Assembly: GCF_002078875.1 (NCBI RefSeq)
Contig: NC_034410.1
Span: forward strand, 78,647,104 to 78,711,103
DNA length: 64,000 bases
Source: Numida meleagris
Taxonomy: Eukaryota; Chordata; Aves; Galliformes; Numididae
Direction: 5' to 3'
A program made the position numbers and the translations under genes. Of this stretch, positions 25,301 to 37,892 are shown one piece after another. Numbering within the stretch: the stretch's first letter is position 1; each line of letters begins with the position of its first letter. The notes under the pieces were generated by a model. The model saw nothing but the letters and a program-made list of their open reading frames with translations. It ran no database searches and was not told where the DNA came from.

Positions 25301-27150
25301 GGGGTAGCTGGGAAACAGACTCTTAGTGGACATCAAACACTAACTGTTGTGAGAAGGGTCACCTTGCCATGCCAAGGTAGCCCAAAATACACAGACTCAC
25401 ACAGAAACTGTAGAGTGAAATGCACAAGTACTAGTGATAATGTGCCATAGGCTATTTCGGAAGATCTCAAACATTTTATGCTTCACTAGTGATTGCTTAG
25501 CACTTCTCTCTAGGTTTCAGAACAACAGTAAGTCTTCATTTTAGGAAAAATTCCCAAACTGCCACAACAGCTGATTTCATCATTGCCAGACTAATGCTAT
25601 TTTCGTTATTCTGCTGTAAGGTCTTCCTTGAGCCATTCACAATACCTCTGGTGACAGAAGGAGAATACAAATCACCGTAGTATCTCTGCTGCAGTGACAT
25701 GACTGTGTATTTTGGGTTAATGCACCTAGTGTGTAGTTGCTTATGTTCTATAGCTCCTACAGATTATAGCAGAAATATCAAGTTCCAACACTTCCGTTTG
25801 GTTTTTGTCTAAATTGTTAGGAATTGCACACAGTTATTCATCTTCTGTAAGTAAAATGTTATGGTCCTTTTTTGATCAGCTTTCACTTCTGTTGTATGAA
25901 ACAGTTCTTGTCTGCTTCTCTGAGCAGTCTGAAGTTTAACTTCTTTAAACGTTCCGAAGTGTACACAGCCCAAACAGATCAAACGATCAGGATGGTTCTG
26001 ATGCCTTTAGTCGTGTTGATTATAGTGCAACGTAAATAGTCCTACAGAGATTCCCCTGAAAGTACCTGTGGTTTGCAGCAACATTTAATGCAAACAAGAG
26101 CCTCTGCTACCAATTGATAATGAGTAAAGAGGGCCCACTTTGATTTTAGTTAAATCGGTAGGAGTGTTTTCATTTCCTTCACTAGATAGGCACTCTTACA
26201 TTTTTACAAGCTTTCTAATAGTCCATTTTAGAATATGTTTCTCTCTAGGGAGATCAAAATGCATACTGTACTGCCATACAGAGCATATTCCTTCTGCCGT
26301 TCTTTGCATCAAAAGGAATTTTCAACACAGTAGCAGCCAATGTGCCATTTTACAGAGCGCAGCATCTATGGTGTTTGGCTCTTCTTTGGTCATTCGTGTG
26401 CCACTCAAATAAGCCAGCCGCACACAGTGACATGCAAACAGTAAAAAAATGTTTTCCTAAACTGTGCAACAGATAACAATATGGTCAGCCCCCCTAAATG
26501 AAAAGCGTCATTTTTTTTAACCATGAAAGAATTGGAAGAACAAAAAAAAAAAAAATCATTTTGCTGCACTGGCTAAGAAATGTAAAGGACACAGTACCTC
26601 CACCCCCTAGAGAGTTCTTACAAACTGATAGCCCTTGCAGCTTGCCAGAGCTTTAAACTATTTCAGCACATGATGTTTCTTCTAACAACTGAAAAAAAAA
26701 AATGTTAGAACAGGCTCATTAAAATGCTTGCAAATATTCAAACAGAACCTTCACCTAGTAGAGCTTTTTCTTTAAAATGTAAATGGTCTGCTGCTCATGA
26801 GGTTAGCAGTTTAGAAAAACAAGGCAAAACCCTTGAACATTTTAAATGAAGATCTACATTATCTGAAAACGATTGGGATAGATGGATAGTGATTAAAAGG
26901 AAAGACATGGATGGTTTGTGTGCATGCTAACACTTGTGCTATTGCACTCATACACATTCCTGCCAGCAACTGTTTACATTGTCTTTCATATAATACTGAA
27001 ATCAGATCTGAAGAGGAACTCATTTACTGGCTTTTAGGGCCCTGTTGTGAAACAATGTCTTGAACTCTATTAGGCCATCCCTGCAGCTTCTCACTGCTAG
27101 ACGACAACTTGGCAAACATCTTAAAAAATTACTGTATTTTACTAATAGAT
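22330..27150. other. AT-rich single-copy DNA, no gene recognised
   Basis: Just after the pol remnant, 22462-22583 contains a short open stretch in one plus frame ending at a TAA. It could be more retroviral sequence or chance. The rest holds no recognised repeat beyond an (AAAT)n tract at 25235-25257 and several short A runs (26541-26553, 26692-26702). No supported gene. Confidence 0.5.
25235..25257 (+). repeat. (AAAT)n microsatellite
   Basis: About five to six AAAT units in a row. Confidence 0.85.
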
Positions 27151-27194
27151 GGAACTAGATGATCTTTAAGGTCTTTTCCAAGCCAAGCTATTCT
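27151..27194 (+). mobile_element. CR1 3' tail remnant
   Basis: The stretch AACTAGATGATCTTTAAGG and the following TCTTTTCCAAGCCAAGCTATTCT match the last 45 bp of CR1 before its terminal repeats. It is short and diverged, so confidence is moderate. Confidence 0.6.
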
Positions 27195-28907
27195 CTGTTT
27201 TCATAGCCAACAGTTTCTCCATTTAAGGTTAATTATTATGACAAAAAATTTCGGCTGGCAGTGTATGAAATACAAGTCTACTCGTAACCTACTGAGGTTT
27301 GCTCATTTCTAATTTCAGCAATGGCCTGATTTCCACAATTGCTGGAGTGAGTCACTCAGTGGCCCAGTCTGACTGAGGCTGTATCCACACAAAGGAGAAC
27401 ACAATCTGGACTGCCTTCTGGGCTTTGCAGTCTGGGTGTTTGTATGTTTTGTTAATACAAACCAATACAGCTTTCCTGCTGTGTAGCAGGCAACTTACTA
27501 CTATAGTTATTCACTGTTTCTAGCAAGCACGTAATTTCCAGTTTCTTTAGAATAGATTCAGCCAGCAGCCAGACTGCATTTCTTAAGCATAAAGCACGAG
27601 GTGAAAGGATGTACACAAAGAGTATATTTTGTATACGATCACTATGCACATGCAAAAATGCTGCATTAAAGATTATAATTCCTTGAAAGTAACAGGAATT
27701 TTTCAGTTTACTCCATGAATGCTAGGTTCTAAACCTGTCTGCCTGTATTATTTGGGTAATTTAATTTAAGGCTTTCTATGTAATAAAAGACCTGATTCTA
27801 CAAAGAGACAGTCTTTAAAAATGTGAACACACGGTCAAAGTGGATTACTGAGAATAATAACTATAAATGCTTGCAAAGAAAACTGAAAAAAAAATAACTC
27901 TCCCCGATTTACTTTGTTATACATACACTTTTTCATGCTTGGAACTAAAACAAAAGCCTTAATCTCGTGCTTCCCTCAAGCACTCTCACAAGATAATGTG
28001 ATATGGGTAATCCTTTAAAATGGACAGTGATGGATTACTTTTCACTGGATCACTTTTCACACTGGATCACAGTTCAGCGATGGACTTGGGGCCATTTATG
28101 AAATCCATTTGAAAAACCTGAGAAGACTCATGTGAATAATCCATGCTGACCTCTGCTTCCTGCAAAACCACAGCTAACCAAGTTTAAAGTTATTCCAGTT
28201 ATTACATGTGCTGCAGGTGTCCAGTATAAAATATGGGTCCAAAATATGTAAATATGTGTGCAATATTATTTTAAATTATATGAAGAATTCTGAGATAGAT
28301 TTTTGAAGCTATCCTGATGAATTTAGTGCAACTCAAACTATATCATTTACAAGACAGCAGAGGATCACAGACCATATTAATATAAACAGGTAAGGTAGTT
28401 TTAGGGGGGTTAAAATGTATGAAACTCTCTATGTAACCAGGTATTATGAGGCTTATAGAAAGAACTCTCTCTCCCTAAACAAAGCATTTTTAAATTCATA
28501 GTTGCACCAGCTTGGGAGATGATTACAAGAAGCTTATTTGATAAAATGTCATTATTAGACATCCATAATCATTCTTTTTCTGATATCAGAGTGACCATTC
28601 AGCATTGCCAAAATGTCAAATGCAAGCTGACAAAGATGACCTAATGTTCTTTGGAATGCTTTGAAATGTTTTGAATGTATTCTCTAGTAGGAGATCTCTA
28701 ATTTAGCAGAGTGCTAAGTTAATTTCATTTACCTGGTTTGGTCAGGGTCAAGAATTCAATCCTCTCCATAAATCTTCTTTGGGCACAGCTACTGTAGCTC
28801 TTCTCCAAGCAGTGCATGCAGAGAAAATACATCTTTCTTCTCCCACATCCATGTGGGAGGTGCTGGGAAGCTGGCATATCCAGACTACAGTACATCAGGA
28901 AACATGT
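27195..28907. other. Single-copy DNA, no gene recognised
   Basis: A short imperfect direct repeat built on CTTTTCAC(AC)TGGATCAC occurs at about 28038-28070. Nothing else is recognised. Confidence 0.55.
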
Positions 28908-29001
28908 TGATGTAGCACTGAGGGACATGGTTTGTGGGCACGGTGGTGATGGGTTGATTGTTGGACTAGATGATCTTTTCCAACCTAAACAATTCTATGA
29001 T
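28908..29001 (+). mobile_element. CR1 LINE, 3' end fragment
   Basis: This is sense-strand CR1 tail: GGGACATGGTTTGTGGGCAC, then GTTGGACTAGATGATCTTTT, then CAACCTAAACAATTCTATGA. It is 5'-truncated to about 95 bp and has a normal 3' terminus. Confidence 0.9.
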
Positions 29002-29189
29002 TGTATTGCTAACTCTTTCTTCTCTTCTTCTCCTTTTAGTGATGTTTGGTAGCTCTTGAAATTTGGAAGTGACTACCCGCTGCAGCCCATAGGGAGCTGT
29101 TACGTACAATTACAATTTACTGGTGGAGCCTGTGATTTTTCAACTTTCTACCAAATAATGCTTGGACTTTTGATGATGGTGGTGGTCAT

Positions 29190-29209
29190 TTTTTTTTTTT
29201 TTTTTTTTT
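29190..29209 (+). repeat. Poly(T) tract
   Basis: A run of about 20 T following a short GATGGTGGTGG stretch. Confidence 0.85.
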
Positions 29210-31365
29210 GTTCTTATTCCCAGCACCTGATAACTATTTGTGTTTTGATATAACTACTTGGATATTTTAGAAAAAGATGAATTTTTCCCTGGGGTGGTTT
29301 GAAGGCTTTGGTACTCTGATATGCTTAGGTAAGTTCGATGAAGAGCTTTTCCACAGGTGTTCACTTCTCTTTACAGGGAATGTCCGTCTAACCTTTAAGC
29401 ATGTGGCTGTCATTTTGAGAAGAGATGGACACTTCCTTTTCATTTTTGTATGTGCATCATTTACCTTGGGTTAAAGTAAATGCCAGATTACTTCATACTC
29501 CTGCCTGTGAAGGGGAAAGCATTTTGCTGCAAGGCTTTCTACAGATTCAAACAAAGGAATAAAGGAATAAACTGTATCTTACTCAGCAAACTCTGTAGAA
29601 ATCTTTATGTCCTTATGGCTGAATATTTATGATTGAACTCCCTTTGTGCAGAACAAAAGTAAGAGTGGGATTAAATGAAGCATGTTTAGTGTGATCGTTT
29701 CCTTCTATTGACCGCATCTCCTTTGTATTTTCTCTTCCAGTTTAGTGTGGTTCATCAGGTTGGCTTGGATTTTTATTGTTGAGGTTTTTGTCTTCACTGG
29801 GCAGCTACTTTTTTATTGTCTTGATTCTCTTGTGTAGGCTTAGGGGTTTTTGATATTATATGGTTTTGTTAGTTTACTGCAATATATACAAAACAAGAAG
29901 TCAAATGAAAAGTAAAACAGCAACATGGGCAGTAGAATAGGATGAAATCTAAGGGAGAGGGGGAAAAAAAGAAAAAGAGTAGGGGACAGAAAAGCCTGTT
30001 CTGTGAGCAGCACTTTCCCAAAGCAATTCACTGTGTGGCTGCGCAAACACCAGCTCTGGCACATGGGCACGTGCAGATGGAGCTGTGGGACACAAAGGCT
30101 ATGACTGCTTGTTCAGGTGCTCACTCATGTGATGTAGGCTGTGAAAACAACCAAACTACTGAAAGGCAGTGTCTAACCCTCCATTTCCATAGCCTGCGCT
30201 GTTTAACTTATTTACTCCTCTTCCTTAAATAAGATTCTTTGTACTGACCCACTTAAAGAATGAAAACAAACAGCAGCCAGCTAAGAAGCAATTCCTCTTG
30301 AAGAAAAATAAAATGGAAGACTTAATGTAGCACAGTATAGTCCCTAAACCCTTAGGCTGGTTTGCTTGTGACCTAGCAGACAGTGTTCTATGTAATTTTC
30401 ATTAATTTATGTGATTTCTGACCATGTCAGTTTTGTTTTATGGTAAGCTAAACATGTAATTTAACAGTCTCAAAGAGGGGAGGGTCTGCAGAAACACAGC
30501 TGACATTACTGTGAATCTTCACGAAACAGTGAAGATTATTTGTCCTAATGCATTTGGGACTTTAATTTGAGATAACGCTATCTCTGCCCGCTGTGCTTAT
30601 TCTTCTCAAAACAAGTATAACTGATTTTTCAGCTCTAAAATCTTTACCAATTACAGGCATTTTCCTTTATCTTATTTTGACAAATGTCTCAGGGCTTTGG
30701 GTGTTTATTTTTGTTCTTGTTGTTGGTTTGTTTTTGTTTTTTTTTTTTACATGTAGACTGAATGAATGTGTGTTCATTTTCTAAATCCTAATCCCACTCC
30801 TCTCTCCAAGACTGTAGAAGGACACAGAAGTAAACTGTTTCACACAGTAGAAAGTATTCCCTTATCTTTCACCTCAGTGATTTATAAGAGTGAAGAAAAT
30901 GTCTGTTCTCTACATGTGTAAATCCCCAGTGAACTTCATTTTTCCACTTGTAGAGCTGTTTTTTAGTGATTTATTGTCTATGATTTGTGGGTGGAAATAC
31001 ACAAGCAATGTTTAACTGCCCTGTGCCAAAACCTGAGTAACATAAGAAGGACTCAATATGGATTGCACATGCTACATGCTGTGGTCAGTGCTTAATCTGA
31101 TAAATAACAAGAGCCATTAACTAACGACGGTAGTTGATATCAACACAATATATCCTGACTGTGGATTTCTGTGCCTAGTTTTCCAACAAAACATCTCTTT
31201 CAAGCCTTGCAGTGTGAACATACTTCTAGCTATGCTGACAGTGAAAATATCATCAATATAAATTTGTTTAAATGAACTTTTGTTCATGGTAAGGAAGTGT
31301 GAAATGCACGTAATATTTTCTCTACACCAGTGTCTCCCAGCTCATCACTTACTCTTAGTCCACCA

Positions 31366-31388
31366 CAACAGCAGCAGCAACAGCAGCG
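31366..31388 (+). repeat. CAG/CAA trinucleotide tract
   Basis: An interrupted run of ACA/GCA triplets (CAACAGCAGCAGCAACAGCAGC). It is not in a recognisable coding frame. Confidence 0.75.
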
Positions 31389-31453
31389 ACATAAAATGCA
31401 GTTCTGCTTCAGTGTGCTTTGTGCTTCTCTTAGTTAGTTGTGGGACAGCATCT

Positions 31454-31704
31454 TAGATTCACAGAATCATAGAGTTGTTTGAGTTGCAAGGGATGACCTG
31501 AAAGACCATCTAGTCCTACTCCTCTATGATGAACAGGGACATCTACAGCTAGATCAGGTTGCTCAGAGCATCATCCAGCCTGACTTTGAGTGTCTCAAGG
31601 GACAGGGCTTCCACCACCTCTCTGGGCAAACTGTTCTAGTGCCTCACTACCTTTACTGTCAAAGACTTTTTCCTTATATCCAGTCTAAATCTCCCCTCTT
31701 GCTG
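31454..31704 (-). mobile_element. CR1 LINE, 3' end fragment
   Basis: The plus strand starts with GATTCACAGAATCATAGAG. It continues through the complement of the CR1 3' region and the ORF2 C-terminus, including ACCACCTCTCTGGGCAAACT and CCAGTCTAAATCTCCCCTC. It is about 250 bp long, 5'-truncated, moderately diverged and of the same subfamily type as 37698-37892. Confidence 0.9.
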
Positions 31705-34700
31705 CTGCTTCTGCATAAACCAGCAACAAGTGCAATATTTCTGTCATTTTCCTTTTATTCTCTGTAGCACTATGAACAGTTATATGCACACTTCTTCCTT
31801 TTAACACAGACTTACTGGATAGGAGGGCATTGACACCTTAAAGATGTAAAAACAAACAAACAAAAAAATTAATTAATCACTGATACTTATTCACACAAAA
31901 TCTTATATGGTAGCTTAAAAAATAACAAATTACACAAGGCCTCTGGATGTTAGCCAGACTTCCAAGTGTACAGTGAGGTGGGACATTCTGTAGTGCTGCA
32001 AGGCTAAAATTAGTGCATACTCTTCAGTCCTCAAATAGGAGGTGCCTTGCAAAAACAGTGTAGGATCTTAGATGTTATACCTTTGATGTACCTTTTGATG
32101 TTGATTTTGTGGTTCTGTGGCCATTATGAGCAATCCATGCTTACAGTTTGCTCCTAGCTGTGTCCTCACAGAGAAATGTACTGCTAAAAAATGGTAAGGA
32201 CCATGAATGAAGCTGTAGAGACAAAGTTCTGGTATTGAATACACAAAATGAACCCTCAGAGCAATTGCAAGCCAGTAATTGGTATTTCATTGATGATGCT
32301 ATTTAGACAAGAGCTTGGAACAGAATGCACTTCCACACTGCTGATTGAGAAACAGATTGAAGTGCCCATAGCTGAATCTTGATTTGGTCCCGTAACAATT
32401 ACACTTATCATTTGCTTTTGCTCTTTGAATACAGTTATCAAATTGCTCTGTATGACAAGAGTGGTACAAGCATGGGAAGGAATTACCCACGTAATTCCAG
32501 CCTGTAAAGATGATCTACATTAATTTAAAGGTAAATCATGCTCTCATGTAGATGTTTTAGAGCTTAGGAATTTAGCAGGATCTCAGCACGTATACATCCA
32601 GGATTCCCAGGTGGGTCCCTTGCCTTAGGATGATAGCCGTATGATTGTAATTAAAATTTGTTCACTTCAACAACAAACAATTACTCTCCCCTCAACATAT
32701 TTGTAATACAGACTTCATTTCAGAAAAACAAGGCTTCTTAAATGCTCCAATAGCAGATGTTGCTGTTAATGAAATATCCCAAGGATACATGCATTATGAA
32801 ACTATCACCTGGAAAGGATGTAAACTGAGAAAGGGAACTTCAATGCCGAGTCGTAAATATCTCATTCTATCTACAGTAACTGCTTGTTACTGCTGTCTTT
32901 ATAATATAAACTATGGCTGTAGCACACAAAGAGAAACAAAAGTAAAATAAATTAGCCAGAGACACCTGGTCAGTTAAGAGCAATTGCTGTCAGGGCTAAA
33001 GCAAGTAAAGCAAAGAGGCAGACTGGTCAAGAAAACTTCCAGTAGCCTCAGTCTTGAGGCCTTGCAAGCTCAGTACAAAGCTTTTGGTCTGTTACTAGCA
33101 TTGTCAATATTGTATTGCAGGGCTACCCAGTTACATATGCAAACTAATCATATTAATGGGTGAAATTTAGCTTTGTGTCAGGAGAACATGGAAGGAGCAC
33201 TTACTTTTCAATAAATGAAATGAACAGATGAATGTTTCAACAAGTAATTTTATTTCTTCTTAATGGTAAATGTGAAGTCTTAAAATGACATATAGGATTC
33301 TGACTATATAGTTATTATTACAGTTGATTAACTCCTTACTGCAAGTCATGATCTTTCCTAAATCTCTTCAGCTGTGATTGAATAATTTTGCTCTTTTACT
33401 TGAGCACTGTTAAATGTTTGAGGTGAAGCAGAAGTCAACCTAATCTGTATTTCAGGGAATCCAAATAAATACATTGCACTTCTCTTCACTTGACCTGGTT
33501 TATAGGTTTATGTTCTGCAAAAAGAGAGTGGTGTTCCATGGCCTCTACAGAACTAGAGAGCAATGGGAAAGTAATAAAGAGACCAGTCCTAGACAGCTGA
33601 AATAAATTGAAAGAGGATCTGAACAGGAACATTGATTTAATCTCATTAGCCTCTGTGAGCTCATGGGTCCTTCATGAGCTCATTAAACTTTCTCTTATTC
33701 TGTAAAAATGAGTGACATTTAAGTATGGAAGCTATACCTCTACTTGAAAAAGCGGCTGAGTGGGCATTCTTGGGGCACATCTTCTCTGTGTGCAGTTGCA
33801 GTTTCACACCATTAATGATCACAATGAAGGAATCAAACTCAAAATCAAATCAAAGCTCTGTGATGTGACCTATTCTTTCCCACCATTCATTCTGCCTCTC
33901 TTTTCCGTACATACTTCAAAGTCCATGTTCATTAACTTCTAGTAGAAACCTCTCATTAATCCTTTCAAAATTGATTCAATCAGACACTGAATCTCTTCCT
34001 ACATTTTAGGTACATCCTAAGCTACCAAAAACTGCCCTTTTTTTGGTGTTTATGTTTAGTCTTTCATATGAATAATTCCAAAGCTTCTATGAATTTCCTT
34101 AATAAATATCTAGTTCTTGGCCTCCATCTCTCACAATCTGCTTTCAGGGCTGTTTTTTTATTAATATTTCACCATCCCTTCCATTTGGATGCCAAGATTC
34201 TCCAAATATCTGTAACCTACTGTTATAGCAGTGGCCCCAGTTCTTAAGCATTCTTTTCCCTGGGACTACATATGAGCTGAAAGTCTAATTTCAGTGTTAC
34301 AGCAGAAGTCCTGTACTCCACAGCTATGGTGGGGGCTTCAGAGTAACATGCCATGTCTCATGCGCTAAGCAGGAGACTCACTCCTCACCCATACTTCCCT
34401 CATCCTCCCCACCACATGGATTCCAGTGCAGCACCTCTGCCCCTTCTTGCCCTTGGACTCCATATGCTAGGTGAAGTTCATCAGCAGATCTGTGAGGCAG
34501 TAATCAAGGGAGGCAAAGCCAAGAAAGGTAAAAGAATGTTTTAAAGAAAGCCATACTACTTAAGAGTAGTTCAAGAGTGTGAGCCCTAGATATGAAGCAT
34601 AAACTCATGGTACACAAACTCTTTCTTTCTTTCTGCAACAAGACTCCCATGCTGAGAGTTGTCACTTGAGTCTCACAGACTACTCTTCCAGTAGTTCAAG

Positions 34701-35035
34701 AAATATTCTCTATTCAGTTCTCTAAATGGATCTGTAGTACCTTCATCACCATGAGGAATGATGAGTGCTTTTCTCATCCTTCAGGAGACTAATTTAACCT
34801 CTCTTGTGTGGGGTTAACTAATCCTTTCTCCATAAAGAGCTATCGTGTTTGGAATAGGGAACTTCTCTCTGAGCTCCTTCCAAAATGAAGGGACACAGAA
34901 GGTAGAAACAGGGACATTCTGCCTGGGATCAGTATAGAAACACTTCCTGAGCATGCAGGGGAGGTGGTGTGTACCTCTGGGAAGCGTCCAATAACATTAT
35001 AACACTGCTGTCTCATATCTCAAAATTCATGTCAA
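31705..35035. other. Single-copy DNA, no gene recognised
   Basis: No recognised repeat apart from CAAA-type low complexity at 31848-31867. The last 150 bp (from about 34880) may be a further-decayed extension of the old CR1 that follows. Confidence 0.5.
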
Positions 35036-35832
35036 CCAGGGAAAGATCCCAAAGACTGAAAGAAAGCAATTGGTATGAACATGATCAAGAAGAACAAGAA
35101 GTCTGATACATATTACTTCCTACACAGGCTGTGAAATAAATCCTTCTTAAAGCCATTTTTCAGCTACATGAAGGGCAACAAGGCTGCTGTGAATGGCTAG
35201 CATGGAACCTGTGCGTACAAATCCTGTCTGACTCAGCTGATGGCCTTTTGCAAGGAGACAAATAGCTCTGTGAAGAAGAGAAACAGTATATACTGTATAC
35301 TTCGGCTATAGGAAGACCATGGTCTTCCGTAGTATCCCTATTGCCAAAGTGATTAACTATTGTCTAGACAAGCGCCAATAAATGTCACTTTGGTAAGTAG
35401 ACAATAAGGTAATGGAAAGTTGACTGCATTGTCAGGCTCAGAAGGTGTTCATCAGTGTCACAAACTCAACTGTGCCTTTTTGCAAGTGGCATGTCTCAGA
35501 AATCAATACTGACACCAATAACATTTAACAGCCTTTTTAATTACTTCTGTAATTTTGCAAATTTGTGAGTGACATTAAAATGGAGAAGCAGAGGGGTATC
35601 AGGTCACTCTACTGAGGGCAGGACTGTTATTTAATGAGTCCTCCAGAAGCTTCAAAAATGTGCTTACAAGAAGCTGTCAACATTTGATATGGGCATGTGT
35701 GAAGCTCTGCGTTTGGAGACAAACGATCACATATGGTAGGATATGCTGAGAGTTGAATGGGTAGAAGACACCTGACCAGCTATGAGCAGGAGGTTGGACT
35801 GGAAAATCCCCAATAGTCACTTCCATCCTAAG
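35036..35832 (+). mobile_element. Ancient CR1 LINE, ORF2 to 3' end, heavily decayed
   Basis: The sense strand follows the CR1 reverse-transcriptase region in order. The markers are AAAGATCCCAAAGACTGAA, AAGAAGAACAAGAAG, AGCCATTTTTCAGCTACATG, TAGACAATAAGGTAATGGAA and GAAATCAATACTGACACCAA, then a 3' tail with AGCAGGAGGTTGGACTGGA near 35785. The frame is destroyed by many substitutions and indels. It is clearly older than the other CR1 copies here, with an internal deletion between the reverse-transcriptase part and the tail. Confidence 0.75.
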
Positions 35833-37697
35833 TAAATCTCTGATTACAAGTCTGAGGTTATTTCTCTGAACATTTTTAAATGTGCTAACTGGAATATACT
35901 TAGTCAAAATACTCCAAGGTCCTTTGCATTTGTTTTAATTTTCTCAGGCATTTTGGCTGAGTCATGATTTTCCAAAAGCAGCTTTTCTGAGAAAAGAAAT
36001 TTGAGGATTTTATGAATAACAGCGACATGGAAAAACAGAACTGCAGTTTGGCAGGAGCTAACTCTAAAATAAGCAGCAAAGTTTATGCATTTATAATCCT
36101 GAATGAATTGCGCCAGCAAGTACTGGTTTGGTTCTAGGAGCAAAGAAAATATCTATTTCCCTTCCTCTCCTGCAGACATCACTCACTCTCTTTTCTCTAC
36201 CCGAAGATGTAGGGGGAGAGAGAGAAGAGGAATAGTTGTCAAGGCTCCTTAATTCTGAATTTCAGGGGAATTGCCTCAGCTCATTTTCTTCACTTGCCTA
36301 CTCTTCCTACTCTCTGCTAAGAAGAGTATATTAGATTGGGAAGAGCAAATAAACAAACAAAACACTGACCACAAATCGAGCAAATAATAATTTAAAAAAA
36401 AATCATAATGTAATGTCAGTTGAAAAACCTATGGAAAGGCACAATCTACTACTAAGGCTCAGAATGACTAGTGTTTCTGAGCTAAGTCCAGGGTGATAAG
36501 TCCACCTGTTTGGCTGCTTTTACAGTGTTATCTTTGTTTGCTGTTTGCAGTCAAATTTGATTACTTCTCTGATTATTTAACCGTGCAGAAAAAAAAGAAA
36601 AAAACTTTAAAAAAATGTTTCCTTTAAAATTTAAGCTTTAAACCAGAAGAAAACAGATTTTTTGAGCTGGGGGATGTGTATTAATTTCTGGGCTAGGAAA
36701 ACACTCGATTCATTGCAGGATGCTTACGTCAATGTGAAACAATACCATTTGCAGCACCATTTCATTACATGAATCATGTAATAAGATTTAAGCAAGACAC
36801 CAAGGGACAGCATGGGGTGGGTGCCTGTCCTAGGCAGCAGATGTAATTAACATCATCCTGATCAGAGCCTGCATGGCTCCTGGGAGAAGGACAGCAGTGG
36901 GTACTGCAGGATGATGCTCATAGCAGCTAGAATGACCACAGAAAGAGAATCCTATAGATCTGGCTGTCAGGAACCTGTACAAAATGGTAAATGGTAAGAA
37001 AATATGTAACTCTTGGAGGCAGTAACTTTAGGGCTGTGCAGCTACTTGGACTCTGTCTTCACATGACCATGTGTTGCAATGCATCCTTCAGCTCTATGTG
37101 TGTAAGTAGTTGGAAAACATTGGACATTTTAATTCATAGTGCTTGTCCTGCTTTTTTTGTGTGTTGTGGGTTTTTTTCATTTTCATCAGTTTTTTTGTCA
37201 TGGCATCAGAGTGAACGAGCATTCTGACATGCTCAGTGCTCGTGACCTAAAAATGACATAAATTCAGTTACTTTTTCACTTCAGTGACTTCTTGTAAGTC
37301 AGGTTCCACGTGGTGTAGGCACTTAGAGACCTCATTTACCTCAGCAGTAAACAAAAATCATTACAGTTTATGAGAATTTGGACCTCTTATTGATTCTCTA
37401 TATGCCTTTCCCCCATTCTGCATTAGATTTTCTAATATTTTTCTTACTCCATATTTGAACTAAAAAGGTTATCTTAATACAACTCTGAAACATAATTCAT
37501 GGAATTAAAATTAAGACACTGTACCATTGCATAATATATATGTAGTGGGCAAACCTCAAGTATTTTCTCTCTTAATGATTTCTTTTCATTCCAGCCAGGC
37601 TTAGTACAAATTACTGAATTTCTCCTCCTGCCTTAGGTAGCTTCAGTCCTAATAGTTCCCCAACAATGATATAATCAAGCAATATTCAATTGCATTT
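35833..37697. other. Single-copy DNA, no gene recognised
   Basis: No transposon recognised. The part at 36790-36985 is locally less AT-rich and ends near AATGGTAAATGGTAAG, but all three forward frames are stopped, so it is not a coding exon. Confidence 0.5.
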
Positions 37698-37892
37698 TAG
37701 AATCATAGAATCATAGATTTGTTTGATTCAGAAGAGACCCTTAAATTTCATCTAGTCCAACTCCCCTGTAATGAACAGGGACACCTACTTCTAGATAGGT
37801 GCTCAGAGAACCATCCAGCAAGACCTTGAAAGTCTCCAGGGTTGGGGCTTCCACTACCTCTCTGGGCAACCTGTTCCAGTGCTTCACTACCC
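37698..37892 (-). mobile_element. CR1 LINE, 3' end fragment
   Basis: The plus strand opens with TAGAATCATAGAATCATAG and runs through the complement of the CR1 tail and ORF2 C-terminus (CCACTACCTCTCTGGGCAAC, CTGTTCCAGTGCTTCACTAC). On the minus strand a frame (37741-38028) still reads VVKHWNRLPREVVEAPTLET, the typical CR1 ORF2 C-terminal segment. Sequence beyond 37892 is not CR1. Confidence 0.9.

Larger units (their letters stand above)
29002..31453. other. Single-copy DNA with short homopolymer tracts
   Basis: A T run of about 20 lies at 29190-29209 and T-rich runs at about 30720-30750. A CAG/CAA-type trinucleotide tract lies at 31366-31388. Open frames here are short and unrecognised. Confidence 0.55.

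Noticed and set aside
31366..31388. CAG repeat as a coding polyglutamine tract
   Set aside because: It is short, interrupted and not in any supported reading frame.
36790..36985. Possible exon before AATGGTAAATGGTAAG
   Set aside because: All three forward frames contain stops and the upstream acceptor is weak. A non-coding exon is possible but unsupported.
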